Below, in pieces: positions 24,707 through 33,491 of a stretch of DNA of 64,000 nt. The translations under genes and the position numbers were made by a program. The notes beneath the pieces were generated by a model. The model did no database searches, was not told where the DNA came from, and saw only the letters and a program-made list of their open reading frames with translations. Position 1 is the stretch's first letter. Each line of letters opens with the position of its first letter. This stretch comes from Nocardia sp. NBC_00416. Its GTDB lineage: Bacteria; Actinomycetota; Actinomycetes; Mycobacteriales; Mycobacteriaceae. The DNA lies in assembly GCF_036032445.1 (NCBI RefSeq), contig NZ_CP107932.1, positions 4,404,501 to 4,468,500 of the forward strand. The letters are read 5' to 3'.

Positions 24707-26326
24707 GTGACTCAGCTGACCGACTCGCGCCCCCGCGCGCCCTGGCGGCCGCCGCGCACCTGGTCGAGCCCGGCGCCGTTGCGGCCCGCACCCGATTTCG
24801 GTCCCACCGATACCGCGCGCGGCTGGGTGGTCAGCCTGTTCCTGACGGTTGTCGCGGCCATCACCCGTTTCACCATGCTCAACTATCCGACCGACGCGGG
24901 CACACCGGTTTTCGACGAGAAGCATTACGCCCCGCAGGGGTGGCAGTTCCTGACCGGTGGTATCGAGGACAATCCCGGCTACGGGCTGGTGGTGCATCCT
25001 CCGGTCGGCAAACAGATGATCGCGATCGGGGAGGCTCTATTCGGGTACAACGGCTGGGGCTGGCGGTTTTCGGCCGCTCTGGTCGGCACTCTGCTGATTC
25101 TGCTGGTCATCCGGATCGTGCGCCGGATGACCCGCTCCACGCTGCTCGGGGCCATCGCGGGGATCCTGCTGATCGCCGACGGGACGACCTTCGTTTCGTC
25201 GCGTATCGGGATGCTCGACATCTTCATCACTTTTTTCGTCACCGCCGCTTTCGGCTGTCTGATCGTGGATCGCGACCAAGTCCGGGCCCGGCTCGCGCGA
25301 GCCGATGCCGAAGGCCGGATCGGCGATACTGTGTGGGGCCCGCGGCTGGGGGTGCGGTGGTGGCGGTTCGGCGCTGGGGTACTGCTGGGGCTGGCGTGCG
25401 GGACCAAATGGTCGGGTCTGTACTTCATTGCCGCGTTCGGATTGATGAGTGTGCTGTTCGACCTGTTCGCGCGGCGCACCTACGGCGTCCGCCGCCCGGT
25501 GTTCGGCACCGCCGTCCGGGATCTCGGTCCCGCGCTCTACGCGCTGGTCCTGATCCCGCTCGGCGTCTATCTGGCGAGTTACGCCGCCTGGTTCCGCAGC
25601 GAGACCGGCGTCTACCGGTACATGGCCGGGAATCCCTCGGCCCCTGAGGACGGGATCGGCGCCGGCGGTTTCTGGTCGCATGTGGTGCCCGACGCGATGC
25701 GTTCGCTGTGGTATTTCCACTCCCGCACATTGACGTTCCATTCCGAACTCACCAATTCCGCCGGCAACCATCACCCGTGGGAATCCAAACCGTGGACCTG
25801 GCCGATGGGTTTGCGGCCGATGCTGTACTACTACGCCGACGACGGGGTCACCGGCTGTGGGCAGACCGAATGTGTGAAGGCCGTCATGCTGGTCGGCACG
25901 CCGGCTCTGTGGTGGGTCGCGCTGCCGGTACTGGCCTGGGGCATCTGGCGCTGGATCGTCCGCCGTGACTGGCGGTATGCGGCCGTGCTCACCGCCTACG
26001 GCGCGGCGCTTCTGCCCTGGTTCCTGACGCTGGACCGGCAGATGTACTACTTCTACGCGGTCACCCTGGCCCCGTTCCTGGTGATGGCGGTCGCGCTGGT
26101 GCTCGGCGATGTACTGGGCACCGCCAGACGCGCGGTCGCCCGCGGCCCGGGCGGTATGTTCCTCCCCACCGAACCCAGCGAACGCCACAGTTTGGGTCTG
26201 CTGGCGGTCTGTCTGTACCTGGGCCTGGTGATCGCGAATTTCATCTGGCTGTGGCCGATTCTCACCGGGCTGCCGATCACCACCGGCAACTGGCAGGACC
26301 ACCTCTGGTTGCCCAGCTGGAGATAG
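24707..26326 (+). CDS. pmt: Protein O-mannosyltransferase (dolichyl-phosphate-mannose type)
   Basis: A 539-residue polytopic membrane GT39 enzyme that mannosylates exported proteins on Ser/Thr using polyprenyl-phosphate-mannose. The first loop has the catalytic 'DAGTPVFDEKHYAPQGWQFL' (Asp-Glu pair). About ten hydrophobic segments follow, and the C-terminal 'LDRQMYYFYAVTLAPFLVMA' is typical. It corresponds in position and sequence type to M. tuberculosis Rv1002c. The start is a GTG; the leader holds a pyrimidine-rich tract. Confidence 0.93.
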   Translation: MTQLTDSRPRAPWRPPRTWSSPAPLRPAPDFGPTDTARGWVVSLFLTVVAAITRFTMLNYPTDAGTPVFDEKHYAPQGWQFLTGGIEDNPGYGLVVHPPVGKQMIAIGEALFGYNGWGWRFSAALVGTLLILLVIRIVRRMTRSTLLGAIAGILLIADGTTFVSSRIGMLDIFITFFVTAAFGCLIVDRDQVRARLARADAEGRIGDTVWGPRLGVRWWRFGAGVLLGLACGTKWSGLYFIAAFGLMSVLFDLFARRTYGVRRPVFGTAVRDLGPALYALVLIPLGVYLASYAAWFRSETGVYRYMAGNPSAPEDGIGAGGFWSHVVPDAMRSLWYFHSRTLTFHSELTNSAGNHHPWESKPWTWPMGLRPMLYYYADDGVTGCGQTECVKAVMLVGTPALWWVALPVLAWGIWRWIVRRDWRYAAVLTAYGAALLPWFLTLDRQMYYFYAVTLAPFLVMAVALVLGDVLGTARRAVARGPGGMFLPTEPSERHSLGLLAVCLYLGLVIANFIWLWPILTGLPITTGNWQDHLWLPSWR

Positions 26327-26336
26327 CGGGACGCGG

Positions 26337-26696
26337 CTATCCGCTCAGGGCGACCTCGACGTAGTGGACGGCGTCGTCGGCGTCGAGGCCCAGTCGCCGG
26401 ATGGCCGCGACGTACTCCGAGGCCGCACGGCCGGCGGCGTCGGCGGTCGGGTCACCGGAGGAGGCGATGAACGAGCCCAGCCGGCCCCGGGTTTCCAGCA
26501 CACCGTCCTGTTCCAGCTCCCGGTAGGCGCGGGCTACCGTGTTCGGCGCCAGCCCCAGCTGTGCGGCCAGGGCCCGCACCGTCGGAATCTTGGTGCCGGC
26601 CGCCAGTTCACCCGCGCGAACCCGGGCGATGACGGCGAGCCGCAGTTGTTCGTACGGTGGGATGCCCGAATCGTGGGACACCGTGATCTCGAGCAT
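26337..26696 (-). CDS. GntR family regulator, YtrA subfamily
   Basis: A 119-residue protein that is mostly the winged helix-turn-helix: 'PPYEQLRLAVIARVRAGELA', then 'IPTVRALAAQLGLAPNTVAR' and 'YRELEQDGVLETRG'. The short C-terminal helical tail (about 75-119) is typical of YtrA-type GntR proteins, which usually control ABC transporters. No transporter is adjacent here. It lies 29 bp downstream of arcA on the same strand, so it may be read from the same transcript. Confidence 0.9.
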   Translation of the reverse strand: MLEITVSHDSGIPPYEQLRLAVIARVRAGELAAGTKIPTVRALAAQLGLAPNTVARAYRELEQDGVLETRGRLGSFIASSGDPTADAAGRAASEYVAAIRRLGLDADDAVHYVEVALSG

Positions 26697-26725
26697 GGCT
26701 CGTTCTTACCGCATCCGGCCGGGTT

Positions 26726-28000
26726 TCATACCGGATCTCGGGCAAGCGGGCAGGACAGGCAGCGCGGCCCGCCCCGGCCCGAACCCAGTTCCGAGCCGGG
26801 AATCCGCAGTACCTCGATTCCGGAGTCCTCGAGGCGGGCGTTGGTCATCTCGTTGCGTTCGTAGGCCACCACCACTCCCGGCCGCAGCGCGAGGGTGTTG
26901 TTTCCGTCGTCCCACTGTTCGCGTTCCGCGGTGACTCCGTCGAGCCCGGTGTCGATCACGCGGAGTTTGCCTATTCCCATGGCCTCGGCCGCGGCGGGCA
27001 GGAACGGCTCGGGCCCGGTCACCACGCAGCCTTCGGAATTCTCGTCACGGCGGATCGTGTACGCGGTGAGGCTCTCACGAACCCCCGGGTACATCACTAC
27101 CGCGTCGATATCGACCATGGTGCACACGGTGTCCAGATGCATGGTGGCGCGGTTCTGCGCGATCGGCACGACGAGGACCGTGTGGGCGAGCCGGTCGTCG
27201 AACAGGCTGCGGGCCAGGGCTTCCGCCCCGGCCGGCGAGGTCCGCTCGCCGACTCCCACCGCCACCACTCCCGGCGCCAGCAGCAGCACATCGCCGCCCT
27301 CGATCGGCGCGGTATGCGATTCGTAGGCTCGCCGCACCCCCAGGAATCGCGGGTGGAAGGCGTAGATGAGGTCGGTCAGGGAGGTTTCCCGGGCGCGGGC
27401 GGGCAGGGCCAGCGCGGTGATGGCCACCTTGGGTCCGATCCAGAACGAGGAGTCGCGGGTGAACAGCAGGTTCGGCAGTGGGTCGATGACGAAATCGCCG
27501 CCGTGGTGCATTCGGCGCACCAGTGAGGTGTTGTCGGCGGCGAAGGGCAGTTCGTCGAAGGTCATCCCCGCCATCAGGATCCGGGCCAGGTCGGGTGCCG
27601 GCACGCCCCGTAGGTGGCCGGCCAGATCGGCGGCGAGGGAGTGGCCGAGGCGGCGGGTGTGTACGGCCGCGGAGATGCCCTGGATGCGGGCGGCGCCGCT
27701 GACCTCCAGCGTTTCGGTGAGCGCGTCGGCGACCAGGAGCACCTCGACCCCGCGGTCGCGCAGTACCCGGGCGAAGGTGTCGTGCTCCTGCTGGGCGCGT
27801 TCCACCCAGGGGATGCCGTCGAAGAGCAGTTGATCGTTGTTGCGCGGGGTGAGCCGGCGCAGTTCGTCACCGGGGCGGTGCAGCAGTACCGCGCGCAGAT
27901 CGCCGACCTCGGTCGTCACCCCGTAGGCGGCAGGGGGTGTGCGGTTCTGGTCCCGGGCCCGGGCAGCGGATGTCCGATCGGGTACGGCATCTGGTCCCAT
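26726..28000 (-). CDS. arcA: Arginine deiminase
   Basis: A 424-residue enzyme converting arginine to citrulline and ammonia. Motifs are 'PNLLFTRDSSFWIG', 'PIEGGDVLLLAPGVVAVGVG', 'MHLDTVCTMVD' and, at the C-terminus, 'GRGGPRCLSCPL' with the nucleophilic cysteine. No arcB or arcC follows, so this is not a full ADI operon; M. tuberculosis arcA (Rv1001) is similarly alone near pmt. It is divergent from soxR, with about 125 bp between the start codons. Confidence 0.95.
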   Translation of the reverse strand: MGPDAVPDRTSAARARDQNRTPPAAYGVTTEVGDLRAVLLHRPGDELRRLTPRNNDQLLFDGIPWVERAQQEHDTFARVLRDRGVEVLLVADALTETLEVSGAARIQGISAAVHTRRLGHSLAADLAGHLRGVPAPDLARILMAGMTFDELPFAADNTSLVRRMHHGGDFVIDPLPNLLFTRDSSFWIGPKVAITALALPARARETSLTDLIYAFHPRFLGVRRAYESHTAPIEGGDVLLLAPGVVAVGVGERTSPAGAEALARSLFDDRLAHTVLVVPIAQNRATMHLDTVCTMVDIDAVVMYPGVRESLTAYTIRRDENSEGCVVTGPEPFLPAAAEAMGIGKLRVIDTGLDGVTAEREQWDDGNNTLALRPGVVVAYERNEMTNARLEDSGIEVLRIPGSELGSGRGGPRCLSCPLARDPV

Positions 28001-28091
28001 GTCCCGACTTTAGTGCGCGAAACGGCCCCGAGCACGGCGGCGCCGACTGTTCGCGGGGCAGTTGCCCCGATTCCGCCCCCACCTCCAGCAA

Positions 28092-28109
28092 CCTGAAGTA
28101 TTGTTCAGA
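28092..28109. promoter_or_regulatory. Probable SoxR operator
   Basis: CTGAA-GTATTG-TTCAG is a symmetrical site ending 17 bp before the soxR start codon. MerR-family activators bind such sites inside stretched promoters. It lies between soxR and the divergent arcA, so it could act on either. The match to the proteobacterial SoxR box is partial. Confidence 0.45.
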
Positions 28110-28125
28110 TAGAGGAGGAGTAACG

Positions 28126-28707
28126 ATGCCGACAGCGGATTGGACCACGAAAGAGCTGACCCCGGGCCAGCTTTCCGAGCGTAGCGGAGTAGCCGTGTCC
28201 GCGTTGCATTTCTATGAACGCGAAGGCCTCATCTCCAGCCGCCGGACCAGCGGAAATCAGCGGCGCTACACCCGTGAGACCCTGCGCCGGGTCGCGTTCA
28301 TCCGGATCTCGCAACGGGTCGGCATCCCACTGAGCGATATCCGCGCGGCCCTGGACCGTTTGCCAGAAGGTCGCACGCCGACGCGGCGTGACTGGGAGAC
28401 ACTGTCCACCACGTGGCGGGTGGATCTGGACGAGCGGATCACCCAACTGGTCCGGCTGCGCGACAACCTCACCGGGTGCATCGGTTGCGGCTGCCTGTCA
28501 CTGGGTAGCTGCAAGCTGGTCAACGAGTACGACCGGCTCGGCGCCGAGGGCCCCGGCGCGCGGGTGCTGGACGTTCACCTGAACTGCCCGGAGCAGCAGC
28601 CCCGGCGCTGCGAGTCCGACGACCCGCTCAGTGCGGCGCCGGAGAGTCCGGACTCGTTGTGCTCTCCGGTGCTCGATTCCGATTCACCGACTGCTTCAGC
28701 GTGCTGA
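28126..28707 (+). CDS. soxR: Redox-sensitive transcriptional activator SoxR
   Basis: A 193-residue MerR-family regulator. The N-terminal helix-turn-helix contains 'SERSGVAVSALHFYEREGLI' and 'SGNQRRYTRETLRRVAFIRI'. The [2Fe-2S] motif is 'CIGCGCLSLGSC' (C-x2-C-x-C-x5-C), the sensor of redox-active compounds. The ATG at 28126 has AGGAGGAG upstream. The C-terminal ~35 residues are an extra Ser/Pro-rich tail that overlaps the convergent SDR gene by 80 bp. Confidence 0.94.
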   Translation: MPTADWTTKELTPGQLSERSGVAVSALHFYEREGLISSRRTSGNQRRYTRETLRRVAFIRISQRVGIPLSDIRAALDRLPEGRTPTRRDWETLSTTWRVDLDERITQLVRLRDNLTGCIGCGCLSLGSCKLVNEYDRLGAEGPGARVLDVHLNCPEQQPRRCESDDPLSAAPESPDSLCSPVLDSDSPTASAC

Positions 28708-29542
28708 ACTGCTGGTTGGCCTGACGCATCAGCAGTTCGTAGGGGAACGCGAACTTGCGCTTCCACCAGTACCCGAACCGGATGTCGAACGAGCTGTACA
28801 CCAGGAAACGATTGCGTTCGATCCCTTTCAGGATCACCGCGGCGACCTTCTCCGGCGCCACCGCGTGCCGGGTGAACAGCGAGGTCACCCGCTGGACCCG
28901 CGGATGCTCCTTGTCCACGCCGACCAGATCGAACGACCGCACCAGCGGCGTGGCCACCGCGCCCGGTGTCACCACGTGCACCGAGATCCCGTGCTCGGCC
29001 AGCTCGAATCGGAGCACCTCCGACAATCCACGCAGGCCGTACTTGCTGGCGCTGTAGGCCGCGTGCCACGGCAGTGCCAGCAAACCCGCCGCCGAGGACA
29101 CATTCACCAGCGCGCCGCCCTGACCGGCCCGCACCATCGGCGGAACGAAGCGCTCGATCACATTGATGGGCCCCATCAGGTTGATATCGATCATCCGCCG
29201 CCAGTGCCGGATCTCCAGGCTGTCGACCGTCCCCCAAACCGAGGTGCCGGCCACGTTCATCACCACGTCGAGACTGCCGACCTGCTCGTGCACGGTCGCC
29301 GCGAATCCGGCGACGGCATCGTAATCGGCGATATCGAGCGCCTCGGCGACGAGTACCGTGCCGCCCGCCGCCTCGACCTCGGCGACCGTCGCGGCCAGCC
29401 CGTCGGCGTCGATATCGGTCAGCACCAGCCGCGCGCCCCGCGCCGCCGTAGCCAGCGCGGTCGCCTTGCCGATGCCGCTGGCCGCGCCGGTGATCAGCGT
29501 TTTCGCGTCCTGCACCGATTTCCTGCGGTCGACCCGACCCAT
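28628..29542 (-). CDS. Short-chain dehydrogenase/reductase
   Basis: A 304-residue NAD(P)-dependent SDR. The cofactor loop is 'LITGAASGIGKATALA' (T-G-x3-G-x-G), with 'VMNVAGTS' for N-x-A-G, and the active site is 'SSAAGLLALPWHAAYSASKY' (Ser, Y-x3-K). The aspartate in 'VLTDIDADGL' favours NAD. The C-terminal 70 residues are longer than classical and contain a hydrophobic patch, as in SDRs working on lipids. Its 3' end overlaps soxR. It could be a detoxifying target of SoxR, but nothing in the sequence shows that. Confidence 0.9.
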   Translation of the reverse strand: MGRVDRRKSVQDAKTLITGAASGIGKATALATAARGARLVLTDIDADGLAATVAEVEAAGGTVLVAEALDIADYDAVAGFAATVHEQVGSLDVVMNVAGTSVWGTVDSLEIRHWRRMIDINLMGPINVIERFVPPMVRAGQGGALVNVSSAAGLLALPWHAAYSASKYGLRGLSEVLRFELAEHGISVHVVTPGAVATPLVRSFDLVGVDKEHPRVQRVTSLFTRHAVAPEKVAAVILKGIERNRFLVYSSFDIRFGYWWKRKFAFPYELLMRQANQQFSTLKQSVNRNRAPESTTSPDSPAPH

Positions 29543-29641
29543 GCTGATACTCCCGATCGTCGGACTGCGATGTCGGCAGCAGCCTACCGATCCGGCGTCG
29601 GCCCGGCACGACGGAAACCGCCGCGCGTTCGCACGCCGCCG

Positions 29642-31849
29642 CTACACGTCCCAGGGGTCCAACCCGAATTCGGGGAGCGTGTGGTCCAGGTTGGCCAGGC
29701 GCTTGACCGAGGTCGCGAGGGCCTCCCGGTTGGCGAAGGTGGGACTGTCGCTGAACGCCCGCGAGATCGCGAAGTGATCGGTGGCCAGCCGGTGGGCGAT
29801 CGCGGTACGGGTGGCCCGGCCGACCGAGTTCCATTCGCCGGGGCTGATATCGGCGCGCAGGGCCCGGTCGGAGTCCCAGCTCTCTTCGACCCGCGCGATG
29901 AAGCCGTAGTCCAGCTGCGCACTGGAATCCGGTGCGAGGGTGTGCCGGGACAGGCTGTCGGCATCGGCCACGGCCTGAGCGGCGAAGGCTGCATCGGCGT
30001 CGGTCCCGGCATGGTTGATCACCGCATTGCCGGACGCGACGGCCTTCTGCAGGGGTCCGAAGCCGTACGGGTTGCGCGATTTGGTCTCGTCCCGGACCGA
30101 CCGTGCGCGAAGCGCCTGGTTGATACTGTCGTGGCCGGCTCCCGCGTCCAGTAGTACGGCGGACATGTACCGATAGGGCACCCGGTTGTTGTCGAGGTAC
30201 TTGATGGCACGCGCGAGTCCGAGTTCGGTGCCGATACCACCCCATTCGTCGGCTTCCCGGCGTGCCAGCAGACGCCAGTTCTGCCGGGCCAGGGACGCCC
30301 AACGATTGCCCTCCAACCGGCTGGCCGCGGTGGCGATATTGACCCGGTCGTTGCGCATCTTGCCGAAGGCCATCGGACTCAGCGGGCTGACCGTACGGCC
30401 GACCAGCCAGGCGGCGAGCGGCGAGGCGTTGACGGTGTTGAGGGCAGCCAGGCTCGCCATCGCGGACATACCCGAACCGCCGCCCGATCCCTTGCCGCCG
30501 CCCATGCCGAGCGCCGGACCGCCCGACCCGCCGCGTACGCCCTGGATGGTGGAAGCCACCCGGTTGGCCATCCAGCTCGAGCCGCGGGTCAGCCCATTGG
30601 CCAACTTGCCGAATTGCAGGATCGCGACGACCTCCACGACCGCCGCGATCACGAGTACCGCGAGCACCTGGCCGCGCGCCTGTTGGAACAAGTTGCCCAG
30701 GAACAGCAGATACACACCGATGAACACGGTGTAGGCGCACATCCGGGCCGCCGCGATTCCCGAATTCACCAGGTTGCGGACCAGGAAGGTCTGGGTGGGC
30801 CCGAAGACGAACCCGCCCGCGGCGAATCCGAATATCGCCATGAATGCCTGGAAGATCGCGTCCAGCGCGGCCCGCATGAGGCGGTAGGACAGCAGCACCG
30901 CGAAGAGCAGCAGCACCGCGGCCGACACCAGCAGCAGCAGTCCGGTGCCGATCTGGTTCATACTCGGATGCGCGGCGGCCGCGGCGGCGTCGGTGTCTCC
31001 GCACGCCGCGAGCGCGCTCCTGGTCCGGCCGGTATCGCCCGCGGCGACACCCGATGACCATGCCGATGCGCACACGGAACGGTCGTCGACGATATGCCCG
31101 AAGTTCCACACCTGCACCGGGCGGCGCGCGAAGTTATCGGCCATCTCGCCCTGTAGTGCGCTCACCGCCAGATCCGGGTTGCGGTTCGCCGACCCGTTCA
31201 GTCCGGTCGCGATCGCCATACCCAGGTCCCGTCCACCCGCGAGCAGGCCGTCGGAGTCCAGTACGCCCGCCAGCGGCGCGGCCAGGAACAGCGGTCCCAG
31301 CACCGCCACCGCCAGCATCGTGACGGTCTGCATCACCGCGCGGGCGTGGAAGCCGCGCATGATGAACCAGGCGACGAAGAACGCGCCGAGGGTCGCGGCG
31401 GTCATCAGCACGGCCGGTGTCGCGAGCTGCGCGGAGAGGGCGGCGGCGGTGCCGCGCAATGCATCGGCGAACAGGTCCAGCCAGGAGAAGCTCAACGTGA
31501 AGCCGATGAACCAGATCGCGGTGGTCACGATGATCATGTAGCCCACGAATTCCAGACCCACGATCGTCCACACGGCCGTCGCGCCGGGGTTCAGCAGGCT
31601 GCCCTTGTCGCTGATATAGGCGTAGTCGGCGAGCGCCACGCCGAAGGAGTCCCGGATATTCATCCAGGCCACGCCGTCCATTCGGGTCGTCCCGGCCGGG
31701 TCCGAGCCGTCCTGGGCGACGGCGACCGCCCCGAGAGCGCCCGGCAGGACCGCCAGTACGAAGAGTCCGGCGAGGCACCAGCGAATGCGGCGCCGCCAGA
31801 TCGCCGCCGTCCGCGATGCGCCGGTTCCGTGCTCACCCCACAGGCGCAT
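29642..31849 (-). CDS. TrbL/VirB6-like polytopic membrane protein (orphan)
   Basis: A 735-residue protein. It has an N-terminal signal/anchor segment (about 27-45, ending near AVAVAQ), then about six further hydrophobic segments between residues 90 and 430. A Gly/Ser-rich linker (about 455-480) and a soluble C-terminal part of about 250 residues follow. Size, signal peptide and the central membrane core fit the TrbL/VirB6 type of conjugative type IV secretion components seen in actinobacterial integrative elements. No VirB4, VirD4, relaxase or integrase gene is nearby, so it is an orphan here. The family assignment is from architecture and not from a catalytic motif. Confidence 0.55.
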   Translation of the reverse strand: MRLWGEHGTGASRTAAIWRRRIRWCLAGLFVLAVLPGALGAVAVAQDGSDPAGTTRMDGVAWMNIRDSFGVALADYAYISDKGSLLNPGATAVWTIVGLEFVGYMIIVTTAIWFIGFTLSFSWLDLFADALRGTAAALSAQLATPAVLMTAATLGAFFVAWFIMRGFHARAVMQTVTMLAVAVLGPLFLAAPLAGVLDSDGLLAGGRDLGMAIATGLNGSANRNPDLAVSALQGEMADNFARRPVQVWNFGHIVDDRSVCASAWSSGVAAGDTGRTRSALAACGDTDAAAAAAHPSMNQIGTGLLLLVSAAVLLLFAVLLSYRLMRAALDAIFQAFMAIFGFAAGGFVFGPTQTFLVRNLVNSGIAAARMCAYTVFIGVYLLFLGNLFQQARGQVLAVLVIAAVVEVVAILQFGKLANGLTRGSSWMANRVASTIQGVRGGSGGPALGMGGGKGSGGGSGMSAMASLAALNTVNASPLAAWLVGRTVSPLSPMAFGKMRNDRVNIATAASRLEGNRWASLARQNWRLLARREADEWGGIGTELGLARAIKYLDNNRVPYRYMSAVLLDAGAGHDSINQALRARSVRDETKSRNPYGFGPLQKAVASGNAVINHAGTDADAAFAAQAVADADSLSRHTLAPDSSAQLDYGFIARVEESWDSDRALRADISPGEWNSVGRATRTAIAHRLATDHFAISRAFSDSPTFANREALATSVKRLANLDHTLPEFGLDPWDV

Positions 31850-32333
31850 GGCCGTCGTTCCGGCTACTGGCCTGCGCGTTTCACGCGCCCGACGGATACG
31901 GGCACGGCCCGCCGATCTGGTCTGCCGATCATGCTCGCATTGGTATCGACGCCGAATGAAATTCAGCTGAACTAGCAGTGGCCGATCGGGCCCACGGCGA
32001 TGAATTACGAAACAATACCCGGAGAAATTCCCATTGATGAGAATGCAGGTAAAATGCCGAATTCAACTCTTAGCGAGGGGGATTCGGAGTCGGTGAGCGA
32101 CTACTCTCGAATCGACCGGCGGTGGCGCTCTCGAATGATTTCATCCCATGATAAATGGGTTCCGGGCCACCCCGGACGTGCCCGGTCGACACCACGGAGC
32201 CCGGGTCGCGTGACCCGGCCGGAGCGCCGCGCGCGGGCAAGCGGCCGGCACCGCCACCGGTTGATAGCATGGCGGGTCCAGCCGACCATTCGGTCGGCTT
32301 GCCCACCCGGACACATCTCGAAAGAGTCGTTCC
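31850..32333. other. 484-bp region without a supported gene
   Basis: The stretch 31950-32110 is more AT-rich than its neighbours (for example GAATTACGAAACAATACCC and GATAAATGG further on). No open frame has a convincing start and ribosome-binding site. At 32280-32299 there is a hairpin AGCCGAC-CATTCG-GTCGGCT within the probable leader of the next gene. The two flanking genes are divergent, so both promoters should lie here. Confidence 0.5.
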
Positions 32334-32777
32334 ATGCAGTTTGAAATCGTCGAGCGGGACGAGACGTGGGTGGCCGGACTTCCGGTACGCAGCCCCAAGC
32401 GCGCCCTCGGTGAGCTGCGCGACCGCGATCTCGAAGGCGCCTGGGCGTCGGTACTGCACCATGAACTCGGCGGCCCGCTGGCGACGGCGTACACGGATTA
32501 CTCCACCGACCTGAGCACCTACAACACCCAGATCGTCGGCTACCGGTGCGAATCGTTCGACGAGGTCACCCGCGGGCACATGGTGGCCCGCCTACCGCGT
32601 GGCACCTATGCGAAGTTCTCCTCGGTGGGTAACTTTCCGCAGATCATGACCAGCCTCTGGACCCAGATCGCCTACGCCGAAGAACACCACCAGATCAAGC
32701 GGACCTTCACCGGCGATTTCGAGTACTACCCGCACGCCTACAAGATCGATCTGTATCTGGCGGTCGAGCCGCGATGA
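32334..32777 (+). CDS. Stand-alone GyrI-like/effector-binding domain protein, copy 1
   Basis: A 147-residue soluble protein that is only an effector-binding (AraC C-terminal/GyrI-like) domain. Signs are 'VAGLPVRSPKRALGEL' at the N-terminus, a central 'GYRCESFDEVTRGHMVARLP' strand-loop, 'GTYAKFSSVG' and a C-terminal 'AYKIDLYLAVEP'. Such domains bind small hydrophobic or cationic compounds; no DNA-binding part is present. Its last four bases overlap the start of the next gene, which has the same fold. The ligand is unknown. Confidence 0.75.
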   Translation: MQFEIVERDETWVAGLPVRSPKRALGELRDRDLEGAWASVLHHELGGPLATAYTDYSTDLSTYNTQIVGYRCESFDEVTRGHMVARLPRGTYAKFSSVGNFPQIMTSLWTQIAYAEEHHQIKRTFTGDFEYYPHAYKIDLYLAVEPR

Positions 32778-33229
32778 GCTACACGATCGTCGTGCGCGGT
32801 GAATCCGTGTACGCGGGCCTCGTCTTTCCGAAGGTCCGGCCCAGCTTCAAGGTCAGCAACAGCGAGCTCATCGAATTCCTGAAGGATCGGGTGCGCGAAC
32901 GGCTGGACGCCCCCGGCGGATCGGCCGATTCCCAGCGGCCCATGTACACCGTGTACGTGCGCACCCCGACCGGGACCTACAACGCCCTGGTGTGTTTCGA
33001 GTACGACGAGCCGGGCGCCGCTCCGGTCGGCGATGTACTGGTCCGGGTGCCCAGAGGCGTCTTCGCCCGCTTCGTCCCCAATGGCGATTACCACGATCCG
33101 GTCGAGGATGTCTGGGCCCAGGTCGACGACGCCACGGCGTCGGCCGAGATCACCCGCGCCTATCGCGAGGAGATCGAGATCTGGCACGGCTCGGAGTCGG
33201 TCGAGCTGTTCATCTCGATTTCCGCCTGA
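32774..33229 (+). CDS. Stand-alone GyrI-like/effector-binding domain protein, copy 2
   Basis: A 151-residue protein with the same architecture as its upstream neighbour: 'GDVLVRVPRGVFARFVPNGD' matches 'ARLPRGTYAKFSSVGN', and 'SVELFISISA' closes the domain. The ATGA overlap with the first gene indicates coupled translation and possibly a two-subunit binding protein. The two sequences are clearly divergent, so the duplication is not recent. No regulator, transporter or enzyme is in the same operon. Confidence 0.75.
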   Translation: MSYTIVVRGESVYAGLVFPKVRPSFKVSNSELIEFLKDRVRERLDAPGGSADSQRPMYTVYVRTPTGTYNALVCFEYDEPGAAPVGDVLVRVPRGVFARFVPNGDYHDPVEDVWAQVDDATASAEITRAYREEIEIWHGSESVELFISISA

Positions 33230-33491
33230 TCCGCACCCGTTGCCGAGCGGTAACCAACTCAGAACCAACCGGTCTGATGTTAACGGTTCATCATCACTTC
33301 AACCGCGTTGACCTGCGATGACAATCCAGCATTTACCCAGTTTTCGGAAGATTAACCAGAGTCCTGGTCAATTGTGTTCCGATGACGGATACTGCACTGG
33401 GCACGTCGACGAGCCGGGGCGTCGGACGGGCTGCTGGACAACAAATCCCGCACGGCCGCTTCCGGACGCGCGGCAAAAGAGTAGGAACTGC

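Noticed and set aside
28575..31109. A long minus-strand open frame across the SDR and the TrbL-like gene
   Set aside because: It runs out of frame through two recognisable genes on the same strand and has Arg/Gly-rich composition typical of shifted frames.
33365..33393. Promoter TGGTCA-17-GATACT before the acyltransferase-like gene
   Set aside because: The -35 match is weak and actinobacterial promoters vary; mentioned only in the gene entry, not listed as a separate feature.
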